In this document: positions 1-9,408 of the stretch, piece after piece | Layout: every line of letters begins with the position of its first letter | Numbering within the stretch: position 1 is the stretch's first letter | Assembly: GCA_003254905.1 (NCBI GenBank) | Contig: QANU01029220.1 | Location: 1,093,749-1,157,748 of the forward strand | Origin: Nissolia schottii | Lineage: Eukaryota; Streptophyta; Magnoliopsida; Fabales; Fabaceae | DNA: 64,000 nucleotides | Direction: 5' to 3' | Position numbers and translations under genes: made by a program | The notes under the pieces: model-generated | Told to the model about the DNA's origin: nothing | What the model saw: only the letters and a program-made list of their open reading frames with translations | The model's database searches: none

Positions 1-370
1 AGTGCAAACCTGATTCGGATTTGGGAGAAATTATCCAGCCAGCAAAATGAAAGGAGCCGGAGTGGGAAGAGAAGAGGAGCACGCTCCTCTATCTATCTCG
101 TGCTGTTGGAGTCAGACACGACAAGTGACTAGGGTTTTGGTTTGGTTTGGCTTGGATCGATTGAGTTTGAGGAGCTTCTATGTTTTATATATATTCTTTT
201 AAAACGAGCTTACCAAAAAAAATATTCTTTGAAAAGATTATTTTTCCTTTTAAATAATTAAACACTTTTACACTCTCCCTTTATGTTATCAAAAAGTTTT
301 CTAATAGTATTTAAAAAATAATCAAGATCAAATATATAATTTTTTGAAAAGCAGTTAATATTATTTTTTT

Positions 371-371
371 A

Positions 372-407
<36 letters not shown>
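371..407. repeat. ATT trinucleotide microsatellite
   Basis: A run of about twelve ATT units lies directly after a poly-T stretch. It is a simple sequence repeat with no visible coding role. Confidence 0.9.
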
Positions 408-1138
408 GTCAACAACGGGGCTAACAGTTAAAATTATTTAAATAATGAGTATTAAAGTCTTAAAATTTAATTTTAATAGAGTGTAAAAATATGTTCTACA
501 TATACACATTGTATTATGTACTTAGTAACAGCAAAAATATTTACCTCTGAATATTTTTAAATATTTACGTACATATGATCAAATTCTTTTTATAAAACTC
601 TATATCAAAATTAAGCTCAATTATTTTACATATCAGCTATACATCGAAATTTTTTATTATAACTAGGACATTATTTTTTCATCTATTCGGCAAAAGGCCC
701 AAAGCAAACACTGAAAAGTATTTTGGGGGAGGGAGGGGGGGGCATTTAATAAAGCTAATTAGCGGGTCACAAAAACAAAAAGTAAGCCCATTTAATAAGC
801 TAAAATAATAATGTGAGAAAGCTATATTGTTTAATTGCTATGTATGATAAAATATTTATTATACTGTCATTCAATCAAATTTTGTTACATAGACAAAAAT
901 AATTAATTTTTTCACTCTCTATTTAAAAAGTCATACATATATAGAATGATTGAATTAAATTACAGTGTAAAAATCTATGAATTATCATTACGTAACCATT
1001 AAGCTTAGGAATAAAGAAAAAAGAAATAATACTATATGAATGTATGTTTGAAGTCAACCATCTATCCTAGGTGAGTAATAGTATGAGGTTATTAAAGGAT
1101 AAGAGTAATTAAAGAGAGATAGTAGTTTATTCCCATAG

Positions 1139-1141
<3 letters not shown>

Positions 1142-1174
<33 letters not shown>
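1142..1174. repeat. AG dinucleotide microsatellite
   Basis: An uninterrupted AG run of about 16 units lies upstream of the kinase gene. GA/CT tracts are common in plant promoters, but no function can be assigned here. Confidence 0.9.
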
Positions 1175-1178
<4 letters not shown>

Positions 1179-1903
1179 TAGTTTATAAAAGAAAAAAAAA
1201 GAGTAATTAATTAGAAAGAGTTCCAAGAATTAAGGATAGCCATTAGCCAACTGCCAATGGCAAAAAACTGTCATGTATGTCCCAAAACAGAAACTCCCAT
1301 TTTTTATAAGTTAACATTTACCATTTTGGTTGTTTCGTTTGTCATTTTTTTTTCCTCTTCCTTCAACCAAAACACAGACAACCTGAAAAATAAAAACAAA
1401 AGACAGAGCGTTTGACAAAGGGGGGTGTTTCACTCCTTAGGGCGGTTTTCCGATTTGTCGGAAACCGCTCCTACCTCTCTCTCTTCCCTTCCCTCCAACC
1501 TTCTTTATCAAATCCTGCAAACTAACACAGGTTTGATTCAAGTTTTTCTTTTTCTTTTCTTTTCATAAGGTTGATACTTGATAGTGACCAATTGATTGTT
1601 CCTCGGTTTGATTTTTTTAGTGCAAGGAAAAGGGTTCCTTGATCAGCGTGTTTTTTTTTCCTCTTTTCTCTAGTGGTTAATTTTTTGGAGCCTCTCTAAT
1701 TAAAGATTGTTGGATTTTGTGTGTCTCTAAAAAAATTCACATTTTTTTTTGGTGAACTAGGGAAGTTTTTTGCAGTGTATGGATTTTTTGTAACCAATAT
1801 TTTTTTTCTTCATATTTTGAGTTGGGAGGTTTTGTCTCCCAATTCAAGATTGATAAGAATATCTTTCCCTTTTTCCTTTGATACTTTTGGTAGAAGGAAG
1901 GAA

Positions 1904-2971
1904 ATGGCTTCTTCAATCTGCCAATCTATGTCACCTAAACCCAATGAATGGATAAAAGGAAAATTGGTTGGATCTGGATCTTTTGGCACTGTCCATTTGG
2001 CCATGAACAAATGCACCGGCGCACTTTTCGCCGTGAAATCTGCACATGGAGGTGCCGAGTGTGAGGCTTTGTGCAATGAGGTGAAAATCCTAAAGGCTTT
2101 GAGTTCATCGCCACATATTGTCCAATGTTTGGGGACAAATGTGGAGAAAGGCAAACTCAATGTCTTCATGGAGTACATGGCAGGCGGCAGTTTGGCAGAT
2201 GTGGCGCAGAAGTTCGGAGGATCATTGGATGAAGAGGTGATTAGGGTGTATACAAGAGAGATTCTCCATGGGTTGAAGCATCTCCACGGGTGTGGAATTG
2301 TTCATTGCGATCTTAAGTGCAAGAATGTGCTTTTGGGGTCAAATGGGGACATCAAGCTGGCAGATTTCGGATGCGCCAAACGGGTGAATGACTTGAAGAA
2401 GGGTGCCGGGGATCCGGTGGATTCTTGGCAGCCTGTTGGAGGGACTCCTCTGTGGATGGCTCCGGAAGTGTTGAGGAATGAAACGCTGGATGTTACTGCA
2501 GATATATGGTCTTTGGGGTGTACGGTTATTGAAATGGCTACTGGACAACCTCCTTGGGCCGGTGAGGTGTCGAATCCAATGGCTGTTGTGTTTAAGATCG
2601 CCCATAGCAATGGGACGCCTCAATTTCCAACCCATTTCTCGAAGGAGGGTTTGGATTTCTTGACCAAGTGCTTGGAGAGAGACCCCAAGAAGAGGTGTAA
2701 CACTGAGGACTTACTTCACCATCCATTTATTTCAACAAGGCCTTCTCGAAAAGAATATGCAAACTCGCCAACAAGTGTCTTAGAGGTTCAACATTTTGAG
2801 GATACTTACGACTTAGATGAATTAGAAAGTCCACAGGTGAATGATTTCACAATCAGAAACTCATTCCCTGCATGTTATGATGATGATAAGATAGAAGGAA
2901 TGACAATATGGCAGAGGGAAGACAATGCATTAGGGTCATCTGGGAATTGGGTTACTGTTAGATCAGGGTGA
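1904..2971 (+). CDS. MAPKKK17/18-like protein kinase (MEKK subfamily)
   Basis: An intronless gene of 355 residues starting MASSICQ. The kinase domain fills about residues 17-280. Visible motifs are the glycine loop GSGSFGTV, the VAIK-type lysine in FAVKS, the catalytic loop HCDLKCKNVLL, DFGCAK and the activation segment end GTPLWMAPEV. HCD in place of HRD, together with DFGCAK and the lack of introns, is characteristic of the plant MAPKKK17/18/21 group, whose members act above MKK3 in ABA and stress signalling (family knowledge). The C-terminal 75 residues are acidic and low in complexity. I chose the ATG at 1904 because the kinase domain begins 16 residues later; the upstream open frame has no ATG start and a non-protein-like composition. 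The gene looks complete and is unrelated to the NLR cluster beside it. Confidence 0.92.
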   Translation: MASSICQSMSPKPNEWIKGKLVGSGSFGTVHLAMNKCTGALFAVKSAHGGAECEALCNEVKILKALSSSPHIVQCLGTNVEKGKLNVFMEYMAGGSLADVAQKFGGSLDEEVIRVYTREILHGLKHLHGCGIVHCDLKCKNVLLGSNGDIKLADFGCAKRVNDLKKGAGDPVDSWQPVGGTPLWMAPEVLRNETLDVTADIWSLGCTVIEMATGQPPWAGEVSNPMAVVFKIAHSNGTPQFPTHFSKEGLDFLTKCLERDPKKRCNTEDLLHHPFISTRPSRKEYANSPTSVLEVQHFEDTYDLDELESPQVNDFTIRNSFPACYDDDKIEGMTIWQREDNALGSSGNWVTVRSG

Positions 2972-3689
2972 AAATTCTTGAAGAGTGAGAGCACAAAGTA
3001 AACGTAGAGAGCAAGTGTTTATGTAGATAGAGGATTCAAATGTACAGCTTTGAGTAGGAGAAAAATAGAGGTTATCAAAGTTTTGGTGGAGCTTTTCCCT
3101 TTGCATTTTTCTCATTATTTGTAACCAAAAGGAATAGTCGGTCACACTTTGTAATCGAAGTAGGATTTGTTTTGTCTAATCTTACATAAATAATGCAAGA
3201 TACCCTCACGTTGCTTTGGGTTTCAAATTGAATCTTGTTCATCTATGAATGAAAGATTACTTATGATTTATGATTACATGCTTCGGCATATAAAAAATGC
3301 CATTATAAATGGAAAGTAACGGTTAGAGTATCTATTAAAATAAAATAATATGAATGTTATATTTTTAATTGATTTAGATTTGATTTAGTTTTAATATTTA
3401 AATTGATTCTGTCTTTATATTTTTAATTATGTTTCTAGTCTATAAATAAGCTTTATTTCATTATAAGTGACACAACCTTCACTAATACAAAAATCTTTAT
3501 TGTTTATCCTCCTCTATTATTTTCTTTGCAATATTTTCCTGATTCCATCATTAAATCTAATAATAATTTGCACAACTTCAATATATTGACGTCATCAATA
3601 GTTCAATACTAACATAGTAACTGGTGCACATGGAGAGGAAGAGTTCAACTGGTAAGGATCGCGAAGTGCTTTGTTCGAAAGACTTAAGT
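2972..3689. other. 3' region of the kinase and intergenic DNA
   Basis: The first 250 bases are probably the kinase 3' UTR. The rest is AT-rich with no supported gene. The minus-strand MYB-CC exon of the NLR4 locus ends at 3690. Confidence 0.5.
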
Positions 3690-4012
3690 TCAATTCCTGC
3701 AGCCAGTAATCTCCTTGCAGTCACTCATCTCTTTCTTCCTGCAGCCAGTAATCTCCTTACAGTCACTCATCTCTTTCTCCTCAAACATCATCTGAACACA
3801 CTTCCTTTGAATCTGCATAACAGTTATAATATCAGAAATGCTATAACTTCTAAGTTCCTCTCTTTCGAACAACAAAGAGAGGGAAAGCAAATCTGGATTA
3901 CAGGGTAGCAGACACATTGAATCCTGGTAATAGTTAAAGTACCTGAAGTTGTTCATGAAGCAGCTTCTGGAGTTTAATCTGCAATCGCAATGCTTTGGTG
4001 AACGCCATATTT
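3690..4012 (-). CDS. MYB-CC (PHR/PHL-type) coiled-coil exons downstream of NLR4
   Basis: Two minus-strand exons, 4012-3943 and 3812-3690. The first reads MAFTKALRLQ..LLHEQLQ and aligns without gaps to the MYB-CC LHEQLE motif (MQITEALRLQMEVQKRLHEQLE in the family, split here for comparison only). It ends at a CAG/GT donor in phase 0. The second starts at a CAG acceptor in phase 0, reads IQRKCVQMMFEEK and ends at a TGA at 3690. Against the family consensus about 11 residues (the LQLRIEAQG part) are missing between IQR and the QMMFEE block. The end is extended by a tandem 14-residue repeat. The SHAQKYF-type MYB repeat that normally precedes MYB-CC was not found. In PHR/PHL proteins this domain mediates dimerisation and SPX binding in phosphate signalling (family knowledge). 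These exons lie downstream of the NLR4 LRR exon on the same strand, like the ARF, WRKY and ALDH3 exons of the paralogs. Confidence 0.68.
3696..3779 (-). repeat. Tandem 42-bp duplication inside the MYB-CC exon
   Basis: Two adjacent 42-bp units (3696-3737, 3738-3779) differ at only two visible bases. On the minus strand each encodes KEMSDCKEITGCRK or nearly so, keeping the frame and giving the tail two cysteine pairs. Confidence 0.85.
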
Positions 4013-4323
4013 CTGCATCCAAAATCCAATTAGTGTTTCTTATTACTGTTGTTCATTTCAAGGCAAATAAATGGAACAACTGTTTATACTCACAATGAGA
4101 ACAACAAGTATCATAGCAATAGTGAAAATTTGAAAACCAATCTATGTTAGATTTTATATCCTAAATTCAAAATGTAATAATTAGAGGAACATTACACTCT
4201 GATAGATGCATGCAATAAGAGTAAATGATGATCCACACCCCAACAGATTAAAAAAGAGAGAGAGACCAGTCAACAAATGTTGATGCAACAACCCAGAATT
4301 CTAGAGAGGGAGATAGCACTCAC

Positions 4324-4382
4324 GTTTCCAAGTCTAGAGAATTCATTTCTTTTCAATGAAGCTAGCTCATTTGTAGAAGTTC
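4324..4382 (-). CDS. Small exon following the NLR4 LRR exon
   Basis: The 59-base segment runs from a TTGCAG acceptor to an AAC/GTGAGT donor. It has two bases that complete the phase-1 codon left by the LRR exon (GGA, Gly), then 19 codons reading TSTNELASLKRNEFSRLGN. The other two frames hit stops at once, which supports the phase. I do not recognise the peptide. The exon ends in phase 0, whereas the MYB-CC exon at 4012 needs phase 2, so either a further exon is missing from this model or the locus is broken. Confidence 0.45.
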
Positions 4383-4548
4383 CTGCAAGTAGAAAACAAG
4401 ATCACATTTACACACCTACTATGGGTGATACAAAATGAAAGACATTTCAACCTCAGGACCACCACTCATATCTGAAATGTCATCATTACGTGGTCTTAAG
4501 CATATCCAGCGAGACCATAGAAGAATTGCTCATGGATAAATAGATTAC

Positions 4549-6264
4549 CTGGATCATCTGCATCATCAACGATTTTATCGTTGTGCATTCCTAATTGAAA
4601 CACCATGTCAGCCTGTTCAATATTGATAGGGGAAAAAATGGAAGCGAACAACGTTGATGGTGATGGACCAGCTTCCCCCCATTCTTGGGTGCACCATTTT
4701 AGCCCCTTCCACCACTTGGTTTCTCCTTTGATTACCTTCAATTTTGGGCTCCCCAGTTCCTTCCTTGAAAACCCTCTAAACTTGGGGCAATCATAAAACC
4801 CTATTTCTTGCAAACATGGTCCAAAGCTTAACCCATTGGAAATGCTGATCATTTCAGGAAGATGAGCAAGTGATAACTTCCTCAACTTAGGGAGGAAAAC
4901 ACCTTTGACTTCGACCTCTGACTCAGATAATTTATGACTTATCAAGGAACATAATTTGGGACATTCTTTTACTATAATCTCCCTCAACAAAGAAAGATTC
5001 CCCACAAAATCAAGTGAGAAGAGAGTCACCAATTTAGGATAACTTTGCAATGACAATGACTGCAGCATACCAAAACAGCAACGAGAAGAAGGAATTGGCC
5101 CTTCGCATATGCTTCTTAGTTTCTTCAAGTGAGATACACTCAAGAATAACAAATGCGAAAGCATATCATCGTTACTACTAGCATTTGTATTTCCATCAAC
5201 AATTGTTTGCATCTCTTTACATTCTGCCAATATGCACACGCGCAGTTGTTCTAAATTCTTCGTTTCAAATTCAGAAAGACTCTTTATGGTAAAATGTCGG
5301 TCCAAGTAAAGAGCCTTGCTATGTCTAAGAAGCCTTTTGATTTCAGCTGGGGGGACACCCTCGCCTTTGACAAATTTTAAGCTACGGTCGCTTTGTTTGA
5401 ATTTCGCGCTGACTGCAGGCGGTGTGCTTGACATGATCCGCTGCATATGGTGACCGATGACGAGTCTGAAATCAACTTCAAGAAGAATTTGGGTTGGTAT
5501 GAGCTTCAAGAGTTTCAATTGAGGGACATATAAGCTGAGGGTTTGCAAATACTCTAATTCCAAAATCTCTGGCAGAACGAGTTGCACATTCTCATGCCAC
5601 CGCTCATCGTCAGGGTTCACGTCGATGCTCAGATGTTTCAGCCTCTTCAGTTTCGATATCACTCCGGAAGGAATGATTTCTGAGGAGGAATATGGCTTGT
5701 TCTTCTTGCTGCGGTGCTCATAGAAGCAGAGGATCAAGCTCTGCATGTTGGTCAATTCTTGAAACTCTTTTGGCAGATGTATGATCTGAGTTTCTTCGAG
5801 ATCAAGCTTCTCAAGCTTTCGCAATCTCCCAATTTCTGGCGGCAGTTTCAGGAAGCACTCACAACCTTTCAGATAGAGTTCTCGAAGCTTCTCCAAGCCG
5901 AAGAAGGAACTCGGCAATTCCCTCACACTGGTGTAGGATAAGTCCAGGATGCGAAGCAGAGGCATGCGGTCGAAAAAGGACAGCGGGATTTTTGTCAAAT
6001 CGGCATTTCCTCGCAGCACTAATACCGCGAGGTCCGGCCAATTCGGACACACTGGTAGATCACACACCTTATTGTCTATTAGCTCAATTTGCACAGCTCT
6101 ATGCCAACGCTCCATGGTTGCTACTTCAATCACTTCCCCTTCCCCTGATGCTGCTTTCTTTATGAGAATTGGATTCATCATCTTGTGTAAATTTTGCACA
6201 ATCTCGTAGGTTGCTGTATACCAATACTCTACGAAAAGTGAAGAGTAGAGGGCATAGCAACTTA
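4549..6264 (-). CDS. NLR4: LRR exon of an At4g27190-like NLR, N-terminus missing
   Basis: The long minus-strand open frame encodes about 560 residues of leucine-rich repeats closely related to the other minus-strand genes (ADLTKIPxSFF, LRxLDLSYTSVRELP, LRELYLKGCE, LEKLDLxETQI, HLPKE, and the end WWKxL..IFSPI). It begins after possible acceptors near 6265 with a short stretch (CYALYSSLFVEYW) resembling the RNBS-D region of NB-ARC domains, then YEIVQNLHKM, which matches paralog YKIIQLLYTL. Almost all of the NB-ARC and the N-terminal FPKxE region are absent. No ATG near the start fits, so this is a truncated gene or an exon whose upstream exons are not recognisable between 6270 and 6600. The exon ends at a CCAG/GTAATC donor at 4549/4548 in phase 1, the same as in the paralogs. 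The open frame past it (NLFIHEQFF..) is intron read-through. Confidence 0.72.
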
Positions 6265-6984
6265 ACTAACTGACGTAAAAGATGGATCAAATGGATTGGT
6301 AGTGCATTAGAAAGAAAACTATATAGTAGAAGGAGGGTGCAAGAGCATACCCTGTTATCCCAGAAATTTCAGCCAATGTCAAACAAAGGTTTCCATTGCC
6401 TTTAGGCATTAGGATCATTTCACTGATCTACTTCTTGTTCGTTTGACTTTGACCCATGGAATGGGAGAAATTCTTGTATCTTCTCAAGGATGACTAACAT
6501 TTGCTGCCCTCGGAGGATGTCAGTGTGTAGTTTGATTGTGAATCCTATTCAAAGACCCATATCATAATGTAACCTTCGACATTTTTTTTTCTTCCTGTTT
6601 ATGAAACGACGATGAAACCTATACGTTATAGCTACATCAAGTATATAATAATTACAAGAAACAAAGGAGTGATCCATTCCTATTTCTTTTTCCAAAAATA
6701 CTACATTTACATCCAATTTTATACACTCATATATACACCATTAATAATGCATAAACTTTATTCTCACGAGTGCACAAACATTACAAACTTATAGATGATA
6801 TTCTCAATTATACTTAATTAAGTATAACAAAGATTATATACATTAAAATACAAACTTTATATATAAGTATAGGGTGTATGTATAGTGTATATTTTTTGGT
6901 GTACGTGTAGCAGAACTCTTCTTTTTCTCTCCTAAACTGAATGTCATTTAGAAAATTTAACTTGGTACCTGACTGACCTCATAT
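6265..6984. other. Intergenic DNA between NLR4 and the CNL fragment
   Basis: No gene can be supported. An upstream remnant of NLR4 may be hidden at 6265-6560, where short open stretches have coding-like composition. The rest is AT-rich and includes a MITE. Confidence 0.4.
6700..6912 (+). mobile_element. MITE with terminal inverted repeats, copy A
   Basis: It shares its whole length with copies at 21926-22137 (inverted) and 44208-44422. The family's ends are inverted repeats of the form TGTTACAyGTACACC. Here the left end is mutated (ctacatttacatcc) and the right end reads ggtgtacgtgtagca. It has no coding capacity. Confidence 0.75.
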
Positions 6985-7177
6985 TAAATTTTTAGATTCT
7001 TGGCTAACAAGGCAAGGAGGCCGGCAATGACTTTGTCAATCAATTGCATATTTTATATTTCTATCCTCATCAATACACGCGGAAACATACATTTTTGCAT
7101 AACTAAATTAACCTTTTCACAATTGTTCAAAATACTAGCTGACTAGTTGGGTATCTACATAGATAAGAAAAGAGAAC
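6985..7177 (+). repeat. Cluster-specific dispersed repeat, copy 1
   Basis: The segment from 'ttcttggctaacaaggcaag' through 'caatcaattgcat' and the 'atcaatacac' stretch recurs on the plus strand at about 15990, 29335 and 30785. Here it abuts the CNL LRR fragment directly. It may be a remnant of the CNL promoter region or an uncharacterised repeat. Confidence 0.7.
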
Positions 7178-7527
7178 ATATTTAGCAATGGTGCTTTTCG
7201 ATATCTCTCTGAACTTCAGATGCTTGGTTCGCAGTTGTTTAGAATTTGAAGAACTTGTAGTTACTGAAATTGGTGAGCATGTTCTTCCAAACCTAGAGGT
7301 GCTACTGCTATCTGACTTGCCAAGATTCAAATTTGTATGCACCAATGTGACATTGGCATGGTCCTCTCCAGAGCAAGTTAATATATACAACTGTCCTGTG
7401 TTGAAATCTTTGCCTCTTTGCAAGGACAAGGCAACCAACCTAAGATCCATCAGGGATGAACAAGGATGGTGGAATGAGTTGAAGTGGACAAACAAGGATC
7501 ACTTTCAAGACATATTTTTACCCTCGG
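7178..7527 (+). pseudogene. 3' LRR fragment of a CNL gene related to NLR5
   Basis: The plus-strand open frame encodes about 105 residues (RSCLEFEELVVTE..WWNELKWTNKDHFQDIFLPSG). It is almost identical to the last LRRs of the intact CNL at 47.9-50.9 kb. Nucleotide similarity begins near 7178 and continues past the G/GTGAG donor at 7527 into the 3' flank (7556-7800, matching 51178-51409). The CC, NB-ARC and most of the LRR are missing. The fragment lies divergently beside NLR4, as NLR5 lies beside NLR3, and is probably the remains of a head-to-head partner. Confidence 0.85.
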
Positions 7528-8297
7528 GTGAGTAAATCTTTTAGTCGTATTTCTTTATTTTTGAAAAATGCAAACCATGCATGTGATTATCATGTGAGAT
7601 TTACTGCATGTTGAAGTAGATTATTTAAATTTCTTTTAGAAAGAATTTTAAAAATGTCTTGGTTGAACTCAGCGCATATCCTCATGTCAAAATCATAGTA
7701 GATGTTAGAGTAAGCCAATTTCCCTGGCGCATAGTTTTTTATTTTTGTGTAATGAATTCACTTGTGGGTATTTCCTAGCTAGATTTTAACATCTACTCTA
7801 GGACAAATGATGAGTACAAAAGTACAAGTGTACAACTGCTGTTTATACAGTGTAGAAAAATGCAAAGAGGGTGCAGCTGCATGAAAGCTGTGCTACACCT
7901 GACTGCACTCAATTCCCCCCGCATTAATATCCTAATTACCTGCCAGAGATTGTTAGATTTCAGACAAGCGTAGGCAACGGCTATGTGAGTGCAGCAGCAG
8001 CAACTATGGAAGCAGCCGTGGGAGCAGAAAGCAGAAAAGAAGGAGAGCTAGAATATATGACAGAGATGAGAGAATGAGAACTGAACTGTATTGTATTATT
8101 GTGAATCGATACTCTAATTTTGTTATCAAGTCAGTATATATAAGGGTGTGGTTACAAGGAGCATTGCTCATTTTCTAACTAACTTAACGGCTAACTAACT
8201 TAACAAACTTGACAGCTAAGCTATTAAACTAACTGTCATTACTTGCACAGCAAGTTATGTGTGATAGAGATTCTAGTCTTAGCTCTTCACTGCATTG
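7528..8297. other. 3' flank of the CNL fragment plus probable LTR-like sequence
   Basis: 7556-7800 matches the 3' flank of NLR5. About 7840-8290 has an LTR-like look (a TATATAAGG stretch, repeated aacttaac/gctaa motifs), but I could not set its ends or find a target-site duplication. Confidence 0.35.
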
Positions 8298-8783
8298 TTA
8301 CTGCTCTGCTTCTGCATAACAAACTTGTTGCTGCATTTCCTCAAATTGCGGGGTGCCTGGTGGTGTGATGATGCATTCTTCATGTGTGTCCTTTCTCCAA
8401 TCCATTGCTCTCACATCTTTTGAGGAATCTTCTTTGAGAGTTTCTGGTACAAGACTTACTGCTTTCTGTGACGGTATCTCTGTATGTTGACCAATGCAAG
8501 TGTGATGTCCATAGTAAGTTATTTCATATGAAAGAATGTCCTTATCAACTTTTCGAATCCGCCTTTTGCCCGGGCATCCTCGAGACTTTGTACATTTGTA
8601 GTAATAGCTGCATATAGACCACGCGTGCTATAAGCCCAAACATTCTACTAAAATCACTCAGGATGTTTTAAGAGTAAATTTGCCATCACCTCGGGTAATT
8701 AGAGCCCAAAGTTGGTTTCTGACCAAAACATCTCCACAAGTATTCGTCCTTTTCCCAAGGAGAAGATGAGTACATTGTCCATT
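8298..8783 (-). CDS. WRKY (group III-like) exons downstream of NLR1
   Basis: Two minus-strand exons, about 8783-8690 and 8607-8298. The first gives EWTMYSSSP..DEYLWRCFGQKPTLGSNYP and ends at CCGAG/GTGATG. That is the conserved intron position of group III WRKY domains (after P-R). The second starts after TGCAG with YYYKCTKSRGC, then IRKVDKD..EITYYGHHTC, and runs 103 codons to a TAA at 8298. The zinc ligands are present in a C-x5-C-x23-H-x-C pattern, two residues short of the usual C-x7-C spacing. The invariant WRKYGQK has become WRCFGQK, so DNA contact is probably impaired (family knowledge). The phases match across the internal intron. The left edge is uncertain: an acceptor at 8784/8783 would fit the phase-1 donor of NLR1, but it is weak. 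Confidence 0.75.
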
Positions 8784-9408
8784 CTTGTGAATTCCTGTTG
8801 TGACAACAAGAATGTGAATGATAAAACAGCACCTCGATATGACGCCAAAAAGCACGCATGAAGAGGTTATGAAACCACGTCTTGATTCTTGATTGCATTT
8901 TAATAGTATCCCAAATTAATCTTTTAAAATAAAAAGGGTTGTCGACAGAAGACAAGAAGACACTCATTTGTACCAAAAAAGCTTTTCTCGTTAGGAAATG
9001 GGCTACAAGCCGACAACTCTCCCCAAATAGGTGGGAGGTATTTGAACAGAATAAAATAAATGGTATACTCAACAACACATAACCTTAATCTGGGATGAAA
9101 ACTAATATATCTGATAACAGGGTGCATGTTAGTTGTTGCCTACCTCTGCTTTTGGCCCGCTGAAGCCCTGCCACTCAAAGCTTTTGAATTTAATATTAGA
9201 GGTGTAACGCCTGCGGGCCGTGATAGCTTACCCACTGAGCCACCTAATGTAAAATTTGTCACATGATTTAACAATGTTAAACAAGTGAATCAAGATAATC
9301 TATTATGTAACAACTAAGAAGCATAAATCGAGAATGTGAAGAAAATATGGCCGAGGCTTCTCCGGTAGTAAAATAAATCACTTCAAGATTGGAAGTTTAT
9401 AAAATTAC
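8784..9408 (-). other. Intron between the NLR1 LRR exon and the WRKY exons
   Basis: About 9110-9380 is similar to about 40110-40380, the intron after the NLR3 LRR exon (shared 'gtgatagcttacccactgag' and 'ggtgcatgttag'). The similarity stops before the WRKY exons here and before the ALDH3 exons there. No known coding motif was found at 8800-9100. Confidence 0.55.

Larger units (their letters stand above)
1..1903. other. AT-rich intergenic DNA and 5' leader of the MAPKKK gene
   Basis: I see no gene in about the first 1.4 kb. It is AT-rich non-coding DNA with an ATT microsatellite, an AG-tract and a short G-run near 726-740. From about 1380 the sequence becomes pyrimidine-rich, with CT and TTTCTTT runs typical of a plant 5' UTR, and leads into the kinase start at 1904. 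An open frame extends upstream of that ATG but begins without an ATG and is low in complexity. Confidence 0.5.

Noticed and set aside
1721..1903. N-terminal extension of the MAPKKK frame
   Set aside because: It has no ATG start and a leader-like, phenylalanine-rich composition. The kinase family normally starts just before the glycine loop.
8686..9078. A 130-codon minus-strand frame containing the WRKY start
   Set aside because: Only the part from about 8783 down is WRKY-like. The upstream codons have no family resemblance and probably are intron.
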